In this document: positions 1 through 12,759 of the stretch, piece after piece
Numbering within the stretch: the first letter of the stretch is position 1
Layout: the number at the start of each line of letters is the position of its first letter
NCBI RefSeq assembly: GCF_018991925.1
Contig: NW_024736071.1
Location: 16,821,538-16,885,537 of the forward strand
Length of the DNA stretch: 64,000 nt
Source of the DNA: Homarus americanus
Taxonomy: Eukaryota; Arthropoda; Malacostraca; Decapoda; Nephropidae
Direction: 5' to 3'
The notes under the pieces: generated by a model
The model's database searches: none
Told to the model about the DNA's origin: nothing
Seen by the model: the letters and a program-made list of their open reading frames with translations, nothing else
Program-made: the position numbers and the translations under genes

Positions 1-56
1 ATAACTCAGTAATGCAGGTTGTTGGTGGTGGAGAGCCTCGCCAATACAGTGGTGGA

Positions 57-108
57 GGGAGAGAGAGAGAGAGAGAGAGGGAAGGAGGGAGGGAGAGGGA
101 AGGAGGGC
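57..108. repeat. (GA)n / GGGA purine tract
   Basis: Purine-only run of GA dinucleotides passing into GGGA/GGAA units. Simple repeat, no coding content. Confidence 0.9.
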
Positions 109-1000
109 GCCTGTTATAATATTAAAGGTATAATTTGAAAACTTACTTAACCAACCATAGTTTTACCTTTATCGAAAATCTTAGTATTGTCAAACAAGTG
201 GGCAGCGCTCTGATGCACCAAGAAATATTCTATAAAATCAGTCTTCGTAAAATAAATATTCAGAAGACTTTCCAAGGGATTACTCCCACTCTCGGTGATC
301 CTGAGGAGGTAGTCAATCGCCAGCCAATGACATCCGAGGACGTTGTATACAGCGCTGGCCAACTGGTTCTCGACCTTTTAAGGCATAAAACGTGTTACCT
401 CGAACAGGACGTGTGGGACTAGATACAAGGTGCCATCAACCCTGACCCAAACCTCCGAGGCTGTTTGGGGTTGGTGTTGAGTCATCTGTGAGAGGAGTAT
501 TGTATGTCCCCTACACCAGCAAGCGACGCCACTCCCCCGATGACGACGCAGATTACCAGCCATCCAAGCGCCAGTGCTGAGGCGTTGTTTATCCCTGAAA
601 ATACACCAAAATATGAAATAAAGATGAGATGAAAAAAAAAAAATAAAAAAAAATAAGGAAGAGAAGACAAGGAGGAAAGAAGACGAGAGAAGAGAAGAAA
701 AAACTGACCCAAACTTGTAATCCTAAAAATAGAAAACTATTGAACACCGTATCAGAGTTACTATTTTCCTAATGTAAAATTTATATGGAAGGAAATTTTT
801 TCAATGATAATCAAATTCATTTTCTACTACAGCTGTTGTTTATTAATGAAAGGTTTAAATAACTTAATATATTTAGTCATCCTCACAGTACCGTACCACA
901 GTACCACTACTACTTATTTATTTTAAGTATGGCCTCCAACCTCCCCTATACAGCCATACCGTCTCCATACATTTTATTACCTAATACTGTACAAATATCT
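108..1000. other. Unique AT-rich spacer with two overlapping unassigned open frames
   Basis: Non-repetitive DNA. Two open frames overlap on opposite strands: 135-422 on + (about 95 codons, no ATG at its 5' end) and 147-362 on - (about 71 codons). Neither is low-complexity, but neither matches a family I recognise, and both lack a clear start context or splice sites. They could be a decayed mobile-element fragment or chance. The rest, from about 600, is A-rich and holds nothing I can name. Confidence 0.4.
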
Positions 1001-1060
1001 ATCCTCGATATAACGGACTTTCCCAACCATATAATCCGTTAAACAGAGGTGCCACTTTAA
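1001..1060. repeat. Partial TAACGGAC/ATCCGTTA inverted-repeat element
   Basis: Contains TCGATATAACGGACTTTCC followed by TATAATCCGTTAAACAGAGG, the two arms of the dispersed element described at 41898-42017. The outer ends are eroded. Confidence 0.7.
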
Positions 1061-1190
1061 CCTGATTCGTTGTTGTTGTGTCGTGTGGTAACGCTGAAGG
1101 CCGGTCACCCTGAACACCATCTGAGGAACGTGGGCTGTGTGCTGGCCACACCCTACACTCACCTGCTCTCTCCAATACTTCACTCACGCC

Positions 1191-1395
1191 TGTATGTATG
1201 TATGTATGTATGTATGAATGTATGTATGTATGTATGTATGTATGTATGTATGTATGTATGTATGCATGCATGTATGTATATAGTATGTATGTATGTATGT
1301 ATTTAGTAGTATGTATGTATGTATGTATGTATGTATGTATGTATGTATGTATATAGTATGTATGTATGTATGTATGTATGTATGTATGTATGTAT
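1191..1395. repeat. (GTAT)n microsatellite
   Basis: About 200 bp of GTAT tetranucleotides with a few interruptions (TGAATG, GCATGC, ATATAG, TTTAGTAG). The open frames here are simple Cys/Met/Tyr/Val or Ile/His/Thr/Tyr repeats and are not genes. Confidence 0.95.
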
Positions 1396-1562
1396 ACGCT
1401 TCACCAGAAAAACGCCGCCAGGGATCAGAGAGGCTAAGCGGTGGCCTCAATTTCCGGTTACTTTTTTTAATGTTTTTGAGGAGTGAAGAAACTTTAATGG
1501 CCGACCCCTTGAGACGCCAGAGAGCTGCTTGTGGTGCACAAACCTAATGGCTTATTTAGGTC

Positions 1563-1844
1563 CAGTAATACCGGTGGGAAGAGCCTCTATTTAATGGTGT
1601 ATATGGAGAGAAAAGTCCGGTATATAGAGGGTCTGTTATATGTAAATCTCCCATTTAACGGATAATATGGAGAGGAAAGCCTGTTGTTATATCGAGAGTC
1701 CGTTATATATGAAACCCTCATTTAACGGATTATATGAAGTTAAAATTCAATTATATCGAGCGGTCTGTTAAATGCCCTCCCCCCCAAAAAAAAAATCATT
1801 TAACGGATTATATATAGAAGTCCGTTATATAGAGGTATTAACTG
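1563..1844. mobile_element. Expanded TAACGGAC-family inverted-repeat element (MITE-like)
   Basis: Begins CAGTAATACC and ends GGTATTAACTG, so the ends are inverted and of CAGT/ACTG type. Between them, four to five modules alternate TTTAACGGATTATAT with AAGTCCGTTATAT. This is the longest copy of the family with clear TAACGGAC modules in the window. No transposase is encoded. Placing it with pogo/Tc1-mariner-like non-autonomous elements is inference from the CAGT ends and the TA flanks of sister copies. Confidence 0.65.
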
Positions 1845-2245
1845 TCAACTACAAGTAGAAATAATTCCCAGTGACATCATCATATACAGGTGAAGCCTTA
1901 ACCTAGATACGACTAGACACACTTGTATAGGGGTAACGCAACACTGCATCATCAACTGTTGCAATGGTCAGCTGTCTGTCTGCAATAACCTGGACGATGT
2001 TGATTTTTTTCGGTGATTTTATTCGCCATTTTGTATTTTTAACATATTGTGTGGTGGTGGTGGTATATTTCCGTGTCATATTCTTGTATTAGACCCCATG
2101 TGTCATATTGTGTCACTTAATCTTGTATGACAGTGGTAGTGTGTCATAATGTGGCATAATGTGTTATTGACCAATATTTATTTATTTGTGTTGCTTATTC
2201 AAATAAGTTTATTTTGTTTTGTTTTTGACCATTTTAGGTGTATTT
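1845..2245. other. Unique AT-rich spacer
   Basis: Non-repetitive DNA with no exon-like open frame. Short TGTGTCATAATGT-like direct repeats occur near 2095-2165. Confidence 0.5.
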
Positions 2246-2248
2246 CAT

Positions 2249-2595
2249 GACTGAGTGAGTGAGTGAGTGAGAAGAATGACTGACTGACTGAGTGAGTGAG
2301 TGAGAGGAATGACTGACTGACTGACTGAGTGAGTGAGTGAGTGAGAGGAATGACTGACTGACTGAGTGAGTGAGTGAGTGAGTGAGAGGAATGACTGACT
2401 GACTGACTGAGTGAGTGAGTGAGTGAGAGGAATGACTGACTGATTGAGTGAGTGTGGAGACGAGGTAGGTATTAGAACAAGAGTGATGGATGAGGATGAG
2501 GAAGGCGAGAAGAGTGAGTGAAAGTAGAGAAGAGGCAGGTATTAGAATGAGTGTGAGTGTGAGGATGAGTGAATGAGTGAGTGAGTGAGTCCTCA
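2249..2595. repeat. GAGT/GACT minisatellite
   Basis: Higher-order array in which (GAGT)n alternates with GAGGAATGACTGACTGACT, roughly five copies of about 45-60 bp, then degenerating after 2456 into AGGTATTAGAA-containing units. Confidence 0.9.
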
Positions 2596-2852
2596 AGCTA
2601 AGAGGATGCCACACTTGACTCATCCTACCCCCTCCCTCTCCCCTGACTCACTCCGGTAGTACTATATCAAGTTTCACGAAGTTCTAAGTACCGAGGAACT
2701 TTTTTATCATATTTACTCTTACACATAACGTGAGTAAATGTCAATGTCGGTGAATCAGATAGCTTAGGGTGACTCATAGTGTGGATGAATGGTGGTGTGG
2801 GTGACTCATAGTGTGGATGAATGGTGGTGTAGATTATAGTGTGTGTGTGGTA

Positions 2853-3150
<298 letters not shown>

Positions 3151-3516
3151 CCATCTTCCGCTCTCCATCACACAGCTGTCATCCTCCTCGGGCTAACACT
3201 GAACGTTATTCATCGTCCTGGGATTAATCATAGCTACTGGGTTTAGTAATTACCACTTATTCCACCGTCCTGGGAATAAAACAGTTCACCTTTGTCCACC
3301 CTGTGATAAGTATTAACCACTACTTTCTTGATCGTCTTGGGAATAAAACAGTTCACCTTTGTCCATCCTGGGTTAAGTATAAACTATGTTATTTATTTAT
3401 CCTGACTCAGTATGTTCTCGTTGTTAATGATCCTGGGATTAAAAATAATAATCTTATCCATTGTAATACGATTTATATATAAGATAATGTCAGAACTCTC
3501 TCTCTCGCTCGCTCTC

Positions 3517-3571
3517 ATTATTATTATTATTATTATTATTGTTATTATTATTAATCTAAGTGTATGTAATG

Positions 3572-3630
<59 letters not shown>
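3517..3630. repeat. (ATT)n and (AAT)n microsatellites
   Basis: A TTA-repeat block (3517-3552) is followed by an AAT-repeat block (3569-3630). Read on one strand these are inverted, so the pair could form a hairpin. Confidence 0.93.
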
Positions 3631-3832
3631 TCGTTATAAAAACAATAACTTTCAGATGAGACCGAGGAATTACGCTCAAGTATGACCGCAGGAACATACT
3701 GGAGTATGACCTTGGAGTGAGTGAGGCAGCGAGTGTGAGCGAAGGAGGGAGACAGACAACTTGGCCCTACGGCAGCACCACCAGGTAAGTTTATATAATA
3801 CCTGTGTCCTTACCACCTACAGACAGGGGGGC

Positions 3833-4780
3833 AGACGAGGGAACAGTAGCAGGCGAGGTAACAGTAGCAGACGAGGTAACAGTAGCAGACGAGGGAACAG
3901 TAGCAGACGAGGGAACAGTAGCAGACGAGGGAACAGTAGCAGACGAGGTAACAGTAGCAGACGAGGGAACAGTAGCAGACGAGGTAACAGTAGCAGACGA
4001 GGGAACAGTAGCAGACGAGGTAACAGTAGCAGACGAGGTACAGTAGCAGACGAGGAACAGTAGCAGGCGAGGTAACAGTAGAGTTTAACAGTAGCAGATA
4101 GGGAACAGTAGCAGGCGAGGTAACAGTAGCAGACGAGGGAACAGTAGCAGGCGGGTACAGTAGCAGACGAGGTAACAGCAGGCGAGGTAACAGTAGCAGA
4201 CGAGGGTAGCAGGCGAGGCCAGTAGTAGAAGGTAACAGTAGCAGACGAGGTAACAGTAGCAGACGAGGGAACAGTAGCAGGCGAGGGAACAGTAGCAGAC
4301 GAGGGAACAGTAGCAGCGAGGTAACAGTAGCAGACGAGGTAACAGCAGCAGGCGAGGTAACAGTAGTAACAGGGAACAGCAGGCGAGGTAACAGTAGCAG
4401 ACGAGGTGCAGCAGGCGAGGTAACAGGCAGACGAGGGAACAGAGCAGTGAGGTAACAGTAGCAGACGAGGTAGCAGCAGCAGGCGAGGTAACAGTAACAG
4501 ACGAGGAACAGTAGCAGGCGAGGTACAGTAGCAGACGAGGGACAGTAGCAGACGAGGAACAGTAGCAGACGAGGTAACTAGTAGACGAGGGAACAGTAGC
4601 AGACGAGGGAACAGTAGCAGACGAGGGAACAGTAGCAGACGAGGTAACAGTAGCAGACGAGGTAACAGTAGCAGACGAGGGAACAGTAGCAGACGAGGTA
4701 ACAGTAGCAGACGAGGGAACAGTAGCAGACGAGGGAACAGTAGCAGACGAGGGAACAGTAGCAGACGAGGTAACAGCAGT
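3833..4780. repeat. 18-bp minisatellite, about 950 bp
   Basis: Tandem units of GTAACAGTAGCAGACGAG alternating with a GGAACAGTAGCAGACGAG variant. Units are regular at 3833-4070 and 4560-4780 and shuffled or truncated in the middle. Because 18 is divisible by three, one + frame reads as repeated G-N-S-S-R-R and the - strand is also open; both are consequences of the repeat. Confidence 0.95.
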
Positions 4781-5031
4781 CAGCAATAGTTAAGTAATAC
4801 ATAACCTGATCTTCGTAATGATGAAGTTTGTGTATTGTTTATCTGTACAAGTTTGAAGTTTATACCAGCCAAGAATAGTCCTTCAACCGCGTCAACTAAG
4901 ACCTGTTCCTCTTTCTTGTGTGAGTCTTGTGTTATCTGACAACACTAAGTCTTTCCCTGTCAACTAAGAGACAGGCAGACAGACAGATAAAGAGAGAGTG
5001 ATAGATAATGACAGAGAGATATAAATAGACT

Positions 5032-5032
<1 letters not shown>

Positions 5033-5079
<47 letters not shown>
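5033..5079. repeat. (GA)n microsatellite
   Basis: About 47 bp of uninterrupted GA. Confidence 0.95.
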
Positions 5080-5081
<2 letters not shown>

Positions 5082-5267
5082 ATTGACATTTAGCCATTGT
5101 CCAGCTGAAACCCTGAAAGCTGGCGTCATAAAACCTTAGACTGTTTCCTGTACCACAAACAATTACAACCCTGAAGTTGTCTTATGAAATATTTCTTAAT
5201 AAACACGTGGCTCTTTTGAAGCATTAAAAGGTTTTCGATCACACCCTTCATTTGTTTTGTTACTTCG

Positions 5268-6025
5268 AGACACAGGTGAGACACAGGTGAAACACAGGTG
5301 AAACACAGGTGAAACACAGGTGAGACACAGGTGAAGCATAGGTGAGACACAGGTGAAACACAGGTGAGACACAGGTGAGACACAGGTGAGACACAGGTGA
5401 AACACAGGTGAGACACAGGTGAAACACAGGTGAGACACAGGTGAAGCATAGGTGTGAGACACAGGTGAGACATAGGTGAGACACAGGTGAAACACAGGTG
5501 AGGACACAGGTGAAGCATAGGTGAGACACAGGTGAGACACAGGTGAAACACAGGTGAGACATAGGTGAGACATAAGTGAGACACAGGTGAAACATAGGTG
5601 AGACACAGGTGAAACATAGGTGAGACATAAGTGAGACACAGGTGAAACACAGGTGATACACAGGTGAAACATAGGTGAGGGACGGGTGAGACACAGGTGA
5701 AACACAGGTGAGACATAGGTGAGATATAGGTGAGACACAGGTGAGACATAGGTGAGACACAGGTGAGACATAGGTGAGATATAGGTGAGACACAGGTGAG
5801 ACATAGGTGAAACACAGGTGAGACACAGGTGAAGCATAGGTGAGACAGGTGAAATATAGGTGAGACATAAGTGAGACACAGGTGAAACACAGGTGATACA
5901 CAGGTGAAACATAGGTGAGGGACGGGTGAGACACAGGTGAAACACAGGTGAGACATAGTTGAGACACAGGTGAGACATAGGTGAGATATAGGTGAGACAC
6001 AGGTGAGACATAGGTGAGACACAGG
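5268..6025. repeat. 11-bp minisatellite of splice-donor-like units
   Basis: More than 60 tandem copies of GAGACACAGGT with variants AAACACAGGT, GACATAGGT and GATATAGGT. Each main unit reads CAG/GTGAGA or CAG/GTGAAA on the + strand, close to a metazoan 5' splice site. An 11-bp period rotates through all frames, so three - frames stay open (Ser-His-Leu-Cys-Leu-Thr type). A segment of about 120 bp near 5630-5720 recurs at 5870-5960, showing segmental duplication inside the array. Confidence 0.95.
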
Positions 6026-6029
6026 TTCG

Positions 6030-6637
6030 AAACTCAGTCCAGAATAAGACTCTGATGGGTGTTGTGAAGGTCACGAGAAACATTCACTTGTTGTTTACAC
6101 TTAACGACGCCTCGACTGACAAAGTGAGAATGAACCACGCTTCGAGTCACTGACCAACCGAGAGAACGTCGACTTGAACCTCGGGAACGAACCCGTTGTT
6201 TTGAGTCAACACACACGGATAATAATATAAAGATTGAATATCCCGGCGGTGGAAGTCATAATGCAGAAAATCTTGGTAAATAGTTCATAAAATAGTTATG
6301 ACCTATTGTGTCTCTCTGTCACATACTTCGTGTCTGTAACCAATTTCTGTCAATTTCTGTCCAATTTCTGTCAGTTTCTGTCCAATATCTGTTCAATTTC
6401 TGTCTGCTTCTGCCTCACGTAATATAATGATTTTTTTTTTTACGCTGTTAAGCTGTTTTATGGGCAGCTGGGTATTAATTATTGATCGTTTTCTCATCAC
6501 TGCTCACCTACCGTCACCCGTTACACACTCACCACTATTATGTGTTACACTGTCACACCTAATATAGAAGACGTTACACTGTCACATATAAGAGGGAAGA
6601 GTTACGTAATGTTGAAACAGTAGAATATAAGCTAATA
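6030..6637. other. Unique spacer
   Basis: Non-repetitive apart from a small run of CAATTTCTGTC direct repeats near 6330-6410. No exon-like frame seen. Confidence 0.5.
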
Positions 6638-6828
6638 TAGTGAAACCTCTGTATTACGGACTTTTCTCTATATATAATCCGTTAAATGTGGGTTTTCAGA
6701 TAACGGACCCTTGTTATAATGGACTTTCATCTATATAATCCGTTAAATGTGGGGTTTCATATGTAACGGGACCTCGATATAACGGACTTCCCTCTCCAAA
6801 TAGTCCATTAAATAGAGGTATTCAACTG
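6638..6828. mobile_element. TAACGGAC-family element with TA target duplication
   Basis: Starts TAGTGAAACCTCTGTATTAC and ends AGAGGTATTCAACTG, flanked by TA at 6636-6637 and 6829-6830. Three internal modules carry GGAC..ATAATCCGTTAAATGTGG. The structure (about 190 bp, inverted ends, TA flanks, no coding) fits a non-autonomous Tc1/mariner/pogo-type element; the superfamily is inferred. Confidence 0.75.
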
Positions 6829-6880
6829 TATTGGTATAATTTGTATAAGCCAGCACGTAGGGACTGGCTTGTGTGACTCG

Positions 6881-6990
6881 CCTCCAAAAGTTTCTACGCT
6901 TCCAAGCCTCCGCGCCTCTATTATTCCAAAAGCCCCCAAACCTCCACGCCTCCAAACCTCCAAACCTCCAAAAGCCTCTAAAAGCTTCCA
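6881..6990. repeat. Degenerate CCTCCAAA minisatellite
   Basis: Imperfect repeats of CGCCTCCAAACCTCCAAA with AAAGCCTC variants. Confidence 0.7.
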
Positions 6991-7216
6991 CGGGGACAGA
7001 ATAATGAACTCAGATATCAGAACTTGGCAAATCTTGAATTAGCCCAAATATTATATCGTTCCCAGTTAGCGTCTCAGTAGTGGTTTTGTGGGCGAGTTTT
7101 TGCGCGGTAGTCTCTCATGCACATCTAAGTGGCATTTGAATTATTACTCTTGATTTTTTTATTCATTTTTGCTGGTGTTTTTTCCAGGATTAAATTTTTT
7201 GTGTAAATCGGGGAGG

Positions 7217-7270
7217 CTAGGTTAGGTTTAGGGTGGGTTAGGTTAGGTTACGTTAGGTTACATTAGGTTT
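7217..7270 (+). repeat. Interstitial TTAGG-type tract
   Basis: Imperfect GGTTA/TTAGG pentamers (GGTTAGGTTTAGG, GGTTAGGTTACG). TTAGG is the common arthropod telomere unit; this copy is internal and short. Confidence 0.8.
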
Positions 7271-7611
7271 GATATTAGGGAAGAGTGAAGAAGTATTGAA
7301 ATCTGTTGTGTGTTTTGATGATGTTATCTCTCGTTCATGCATACATAAAAATACATACGTATGTGTCTGTCATGCATACACATACAGACACCGCCCTCCC
7401 CCTACACACTACTACTACTACTGCTACTACCACAACTAATACTATTTTGCTGTCATTCGGAATCGAGTTTGACGATCATCCAGCTATGATACAATGGTAA
7501 AAGTTATTAAGGATGTCACCTTCGTTAGTGAGCTCTGAGGTGACTCGAGAGGCCGATACGGGACCGGCAGGGCTGTCCATAGATGTTGCACGTGTGGAGG
7601 CGCTGGCAGCT

Positions 7612-8098
7612 TGTCTGTAATAAAAACAACACCTGTAATAAAAAACACAACACCTGTAATAAAAACATTACACCTGTGATAAAAAAACAACTGTAATAAT
7701 AAAAAACAACTGTAATAAAAAAAGAAACACCTGTAAAAAAACACCTGTAATAAAAAACATTACAACTGTAATAAAAAAATTACATCTGATAAAAAACACA
7801 ACACCTGTAATAAAAAAAAACATTACATCTGTAATAAAAAAACTTAAAAAGCATAACACCTGTAATAAAAAACATCTGTAATCAAAAACATAATACCTGG
7901 AAAAAAAGAAACACCTGTGATCAAAAATATAATACCTGTAATCAGAAAACATAACACCTGTAATAAAAAAACATAACACATGTAATAAAAAATAACGTAA
8001 TAAAAAACATAACACCTGTAATAAAAAACAAAAACACCTGTTATAAAAACTATAACATCTGTAATAAATAACACAACACCTGTAATTAAAAACAACCC
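7612..8098. repeat. CACCTGTAATAAAAA minisatellite
   Basis: About 25 units of 16-19 bp built on ACACCTGTAATAAAAAAC, with variable A-run length and ATCTG variants. Each full unit carries an E-box (CACCTG). The long - frames (Tyr-Arg-Cys-Phe-Leu) are repeat artefacts. Confidence 0.93.
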
Positions 8099-8099
8099 A

Positions 8100-8820
8100 C
8101 AAACAATAGGTGACAGCATATGAATCTCTACCCTGAGGAATACCACCACCACCACTGCTGTACTTAGTGAAACGGGAAGATCAATTTTATCAGTACTATC
8201 ATTACTGCTCTCTTTTACACCCTGATGATGTGCGGCGCGCTGCCTCTCTTACCAGTTCTTATGGCGACTTTTTACCACACAGATGAGTTTTTCTGTTGGG
8301 GGGAAATAATAAGGCATTAAGTTGAAAGAGGAAAAAAAAGTTGAATGGGGGAAAATGAGGTGATTCTTAGGTGATTTTCCTTGTGTTTTGCTTTTTGCTT
8401 CTGTTTAAAGGTGGATTATGTGTTAGTAATGTGGTAATTTACTGTGAAGTTGTATGGTGATTTGTTTTTGGGTGTGATTTGATGTTTATGTATGAATGTG
8501 AGGTGTGGTGTTAACAGGTGAGATATAATGATGGGTCTATAGTCTTTACCTGAGCTGTATTATCGTCATGAATTACTTAGCAACTGTTTTTTGTTTTGTT
8601 TTAATGATGTACAAAAAATCGTAGTTATGATTATTGTAGATTAGATAGAGGAAGAGATATTTGGGCTTCAGGTATGTTGTGGCAGGTGTCTGGGATCAGG
8701 TGTATAAGGTGTGGCGTATGAGTGTTTATCAGCAGCGTGGTGTTGAGACAATGTAGATTAGCCTTGATAATGGATATATTGTTTTGTATATTGTATATGG
8801 TAACTCGTAAAGTGACGGTG
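8100..8820. other. Unique AT-rich spacer
   Basis: Non-repetitive DNA with no exon-like frame. It precedes the 23-bp array and the GC-rich promoter region. Confidence 0.5.
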
Positions 8821-9075
8821 TGGGTGGAACATTGAGTGTACAGTGGTGTGGAACATTGAGTGTACGGTGGGTGGAACATTGAGTTCACGGTGGGTGGAAC
8901 ATTGAGTGTACGGTGGGTGGAACATTGAGTGCACGGTGGGTGGAACATTGAGTGTACGGTGGTGTGGAACATTGAGTGTACAGTGGTGTGGAACATTGAG
9001 TGTACGGTGGGTGGAACATTGAGTTCACGGTGGATGGAACATTGAGTGTATGGTGGGTGGAACATTGAGTGCACA
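8820..9075. repeat. 23-24-bp minisatellite upstream of the promoter
   Basis: About eleven units of GTGGAACATTGAGTGTACGG plus GGTG/TGTG spacers, with TTCACGG and GCACGG variants. It ends about 70 bp before the NRF-1-type motif. Confidence 0.93.
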
Positions 9076-9109
9076 TGACTTTACGGAGGTGTGTGTTATC
9101 CTGAGAGAG

Positions 9110-10074
<965 letters not shown>

Positions 10075-10079
10075 TGAAG

Positions 10080-10175
10080 GTTGGCAAGAAGGGCGCGTGC
10101 GGAGTCCCTGAGGGCGGCCGCTGCCTCCCTCCCTCCCAGCCTGGCGGTGTTGGCGGCCAGCAGGAGCTCCCTCAC
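10080..10175. other. GC-rich start of the intron
   Basis: CpG-containing stretch (GGGCGCGTGCGG, GGGCGGCCGC) just inside the intron, probably the tail of the promoter CpG-rich domain. No coding similarity seen. Confidence 0.4.
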
Positions 10176-10486
10176 ACACACCTGCATTCTCACCTTCCCT
10201 TTCCACACTAGTGTTCACACTACCTTCTCAAAATATTTCCTCTTACATCTACCTCCACAACTCCGTCATACAGTACAGTACACACACTTAAACATAACCC
10301 ACACCTGTCCGCGTCACACCTGTATGTACGTCTACATGTACCTGCCTCCATCACTAACACACATACCTGCATTGCCACAAAATTATACGCTTTGGTCACA
10401 CTTTGCTGGACCATATCTTCTTCACTGTAAATATCTTCCATTAACTCGTCTCTCACAGGAAGTACACAACGTCCGCATCACACGCG

Positions 10487-10632
10487 ACACAACAGCCAGC
10501 ACTACACCTGTACACCTCACGCGACACCCACCACCTGTAGCCAGCACTACACCTGTACACCACGCGACACAACAGCCAGCACTACACCTGTACACCACGC
10601 GACACAACAGCCAGCACTACACCTGTAACCAT
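10487..10632. repeat. 35-bp minisatellite
   Basis: About four imperfect units of GACACAACAGCCAGCACTAC followed by ACCTGTACACCACGC; one unit is altered near 10520-10540. Confidence 0.88.
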
Positions 10633-10639
10633 GCAGCAC

Positions 10640-11235
10640 GCAACACTGTATTGGTCGGACACGGCACAGATACAGATTCATTGGGAAAGACTGAGCGCTT
10701 ACAGCAGGTGTGAGTGTGTGTGCAGTGAATGAAGTGCGTGTTTGGCGGGCGGTGGTTCGTGGTGGTAATGGTCGTGGTAGTACTATAATTAAACACTATA
10801 AAACACTATATATTCGGTCGGGTTAACGTTAAGCATTGTGTCTTTTATCATTAACCACAACTCTTATCAAAGGTGTTATGATAAAAACGCACACACGACC
10901 GCTGTACAATTGTTGGCGCACTTGTGAAAAAAATACGTTTGTTTTCATTATATTCTGGTCATTGTATATATTCTTGTGTAGGTATTATGACTATTAGAAT
11001 GAAGATTGAAGTATTTTGGGGGCTAGATATCTGAATTAAAGAGAGAAATGGTAAGTATTTTTAGGTAAGATGTGAATAAGAGTGAAATATGGACGTAAGA
11101 TTCCTGTTCCTGGGTTAACGTAACTGGTACACGGTGACAAGTAGTGATCTACCGCTCTCATAGGTGGGCGGCCAGGGCTGATGAGGAACAGGGCTCTCGT
11201 ATTTGTGGTGGTGTGTGCTGGAGGTGTCTTAGTGT
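10640..11235. other. Unique spacer
   Basis: Non-repetitive AT-rich intronic DNA with no exon-like frame recognised. Confidence 0.5.
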
Positions 11236-11237
11236 AT

Positions 11238-11575
11238 CTAACCTAACCTAATATGGGTTAGGTTAGGTGAGTTCAGGTGAAGTTAAGTTAGCGTTAGGTT
11301 AAGTTAGCGTTACTTTAGATTAGGTTAGGTCAAGTTAGCGTTCGGTTAAGTTAGCGTTAGGTTAAGTTAGATTAGGTCAAGTTAGCGTCGTTAGGTAAAG
11401 AAGAATTGGTGTTAGTTTAGATTAGGTTAGGTTAGCTCAAGTTAGTGTTAAGTTAGGTTAAGTCAAGTTAGCGTTAGTTTAGGTTTGGTTAGGTAAAGTA
11501 GAATTAGCGTGAGTTTAGATTAGGTTAGGCAAGCTCAAATTTGAGTTAAGTTAGGTTAAGTCACGTTACTCAAGT
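11238..11575 (+). repeat. TTAGG-derived array with inverted start
   Basis: Opens with CTAACCTAACC facing GGTTAGGTTAGG (11238-11268), a short hairpin. About 300 bp of AAGTTAGCGTTAGGTT-type units follow, clearly derived from GGTTA pentamers with insertions. Confidence 0.85.
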
Positions 11576-11862
11576 CTAGACCAATGGACAAACAGAATCT
11601 GGTTCAGTAACAAATATATACAGCAACAGTGAGAGAGAGAGTGGTTTTATCTTGTAACAGTCACTGATGGACGCCACACACACACAATACCCGACAGTGG
11701 CTCATCCTCTCACACACTCCCGGCTGATAAGAGCGGTGGCGGTGTGTGTGTTTATCAGTCGCGTGGGTGGAGTGGTGACACACACACACACACACACCAG
11801 CTACCGTCACTGTATCTTATGTTACGAATGCTTGGGTCACAGGTTAGGGTAGATCAGGTTAG

Positions 11863-11875
11863 GTTAGGTAAAAAG
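11863..11875 (+). repeat. Short TTAGG tract
   Basis: GGTTAGGTTAGGT next to a GGTTAGGGTAGATCAGGTTA stretch. Confidence 0.7.
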
Positions 11876-11960
11876 AGCCCCAGAACGTTTAAAGTGGAGG
11901 ACTGTGGTCGCCAACCCTCAGATATGACTGCTTTACACCTCGCTTACCGTCTGTGTGACA

Positions 11961-12068
11961 TAGTGGCATCTCTATTTAACGGAATTAGGGATAAGTAAGT
12001 CCGTTATATCGAGGGTCTGTTAGATGTGAGACCTCTATTTAACGGATTATATCAATAGACGTCTGTTA
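11961..12068. mobile_element. Partial TAACGGAC-family element
   Basis: Carries TCTCTATTTAACGG, AAGTCCGTTATATCGAGGGT, GAGACCTCTATTTAACGG and a decayed final arm. The left end TAGTGGCATCTCT resembles the TAGTGAAACCTCT end of other copies. Confidence 0.7.
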
Positions 12069-12302
12069 GGGCGGTTAATCTTTAGGCTAAGTAAGCTAGA
12101 GACAGACAGACAGACAAGCAGACAGACATCAGCCACCCACAGTTAAAAAAAAAAGAGGTTTGGTAATACTTTTCACCATAATATAAGACCATTGAGTGAG
12201 ACAGGAGAGCTTGGGCAGTAAACACACACAACACACACCAGCGGACCATCGACTTCCTTCAGCTGTCATCTTGACCTTGGCTCAATCTTGCAACTAAAAC
12301 TA

Positions 12303-12455
12303 AACCTCTCTCTCTCTCTCTCTCTCTCTCTACGCTGTGTGTGTGTGTGTCTGTGTGTGTCTGTCTGTCTGTCTGTCTGTCTATCTGTCTAACCGGCAGA
12401 AACTTAACCACAGCTTATTTCACCTAAATTTTAACCAATTTAACACTAACCTAAC

Positions 12456-12495
<40 letters not shown>

Positions 12496-12515
12496 CTCGC
12501 TCTCTCTCTCTAGTA
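12303..12515. repeat. (CT)n, (GT)n, (CTGT)n cluster
   Basis: CT run 12307-12331, GT run 12337-12360, CTGT tetramers to 12389, then a second CT run 12461-12512. Confidence 0.93.
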
Positions 12516-12759
12516 CAGTTTTTTTTGTATTTACTTTGTATTTTGAAATTAATTATTGTTGTATGTTAGTTACAAGTCATACACCCCGATCAACCCTCTT
12601 GGTGTGTGTGTGTGTATTCGTTCAGTCAGTCCAATTCACGCCTCTTCTGACCTAACTTATTAGTATTTTGGGCTCACGAGGGAATCTTTTTTTATAAGTA
12701 TTCCTTCACGCTCTTCATGACCTAACTATATTAAGTCTTGGTTAAGGTAAAGTATCCTT

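Noticed and set aside
3761..4063. Repetitive G-N-S-S-R-R frame resembling an RGG/SR-type protein
   Set aside because: The 18-bp minisatellite is divisible by three; the frame ends when the array becomes irregular, and there is no gene structure.
6020..6045. tRNA T-loop-like GGTTCGAAAC
   Set aside because: Upstream is only minisatellite DNA, so no cloverleaf can be built.
5126..6083. Three overlapping ~250-300-codon - frames rich in Ser-His-Leu-Cys-Val
   Set aside because: An 11-bp tandem repeat without stops gives the same peptide in all three frames; typical artefact.
10081..10713. 210-codon + frame just inside the intron
   Set aside because: No homology recognised; it runs through GC-rich then 35-bp repeat DNA and continues past the Runx donor without relation to the Runt domain.
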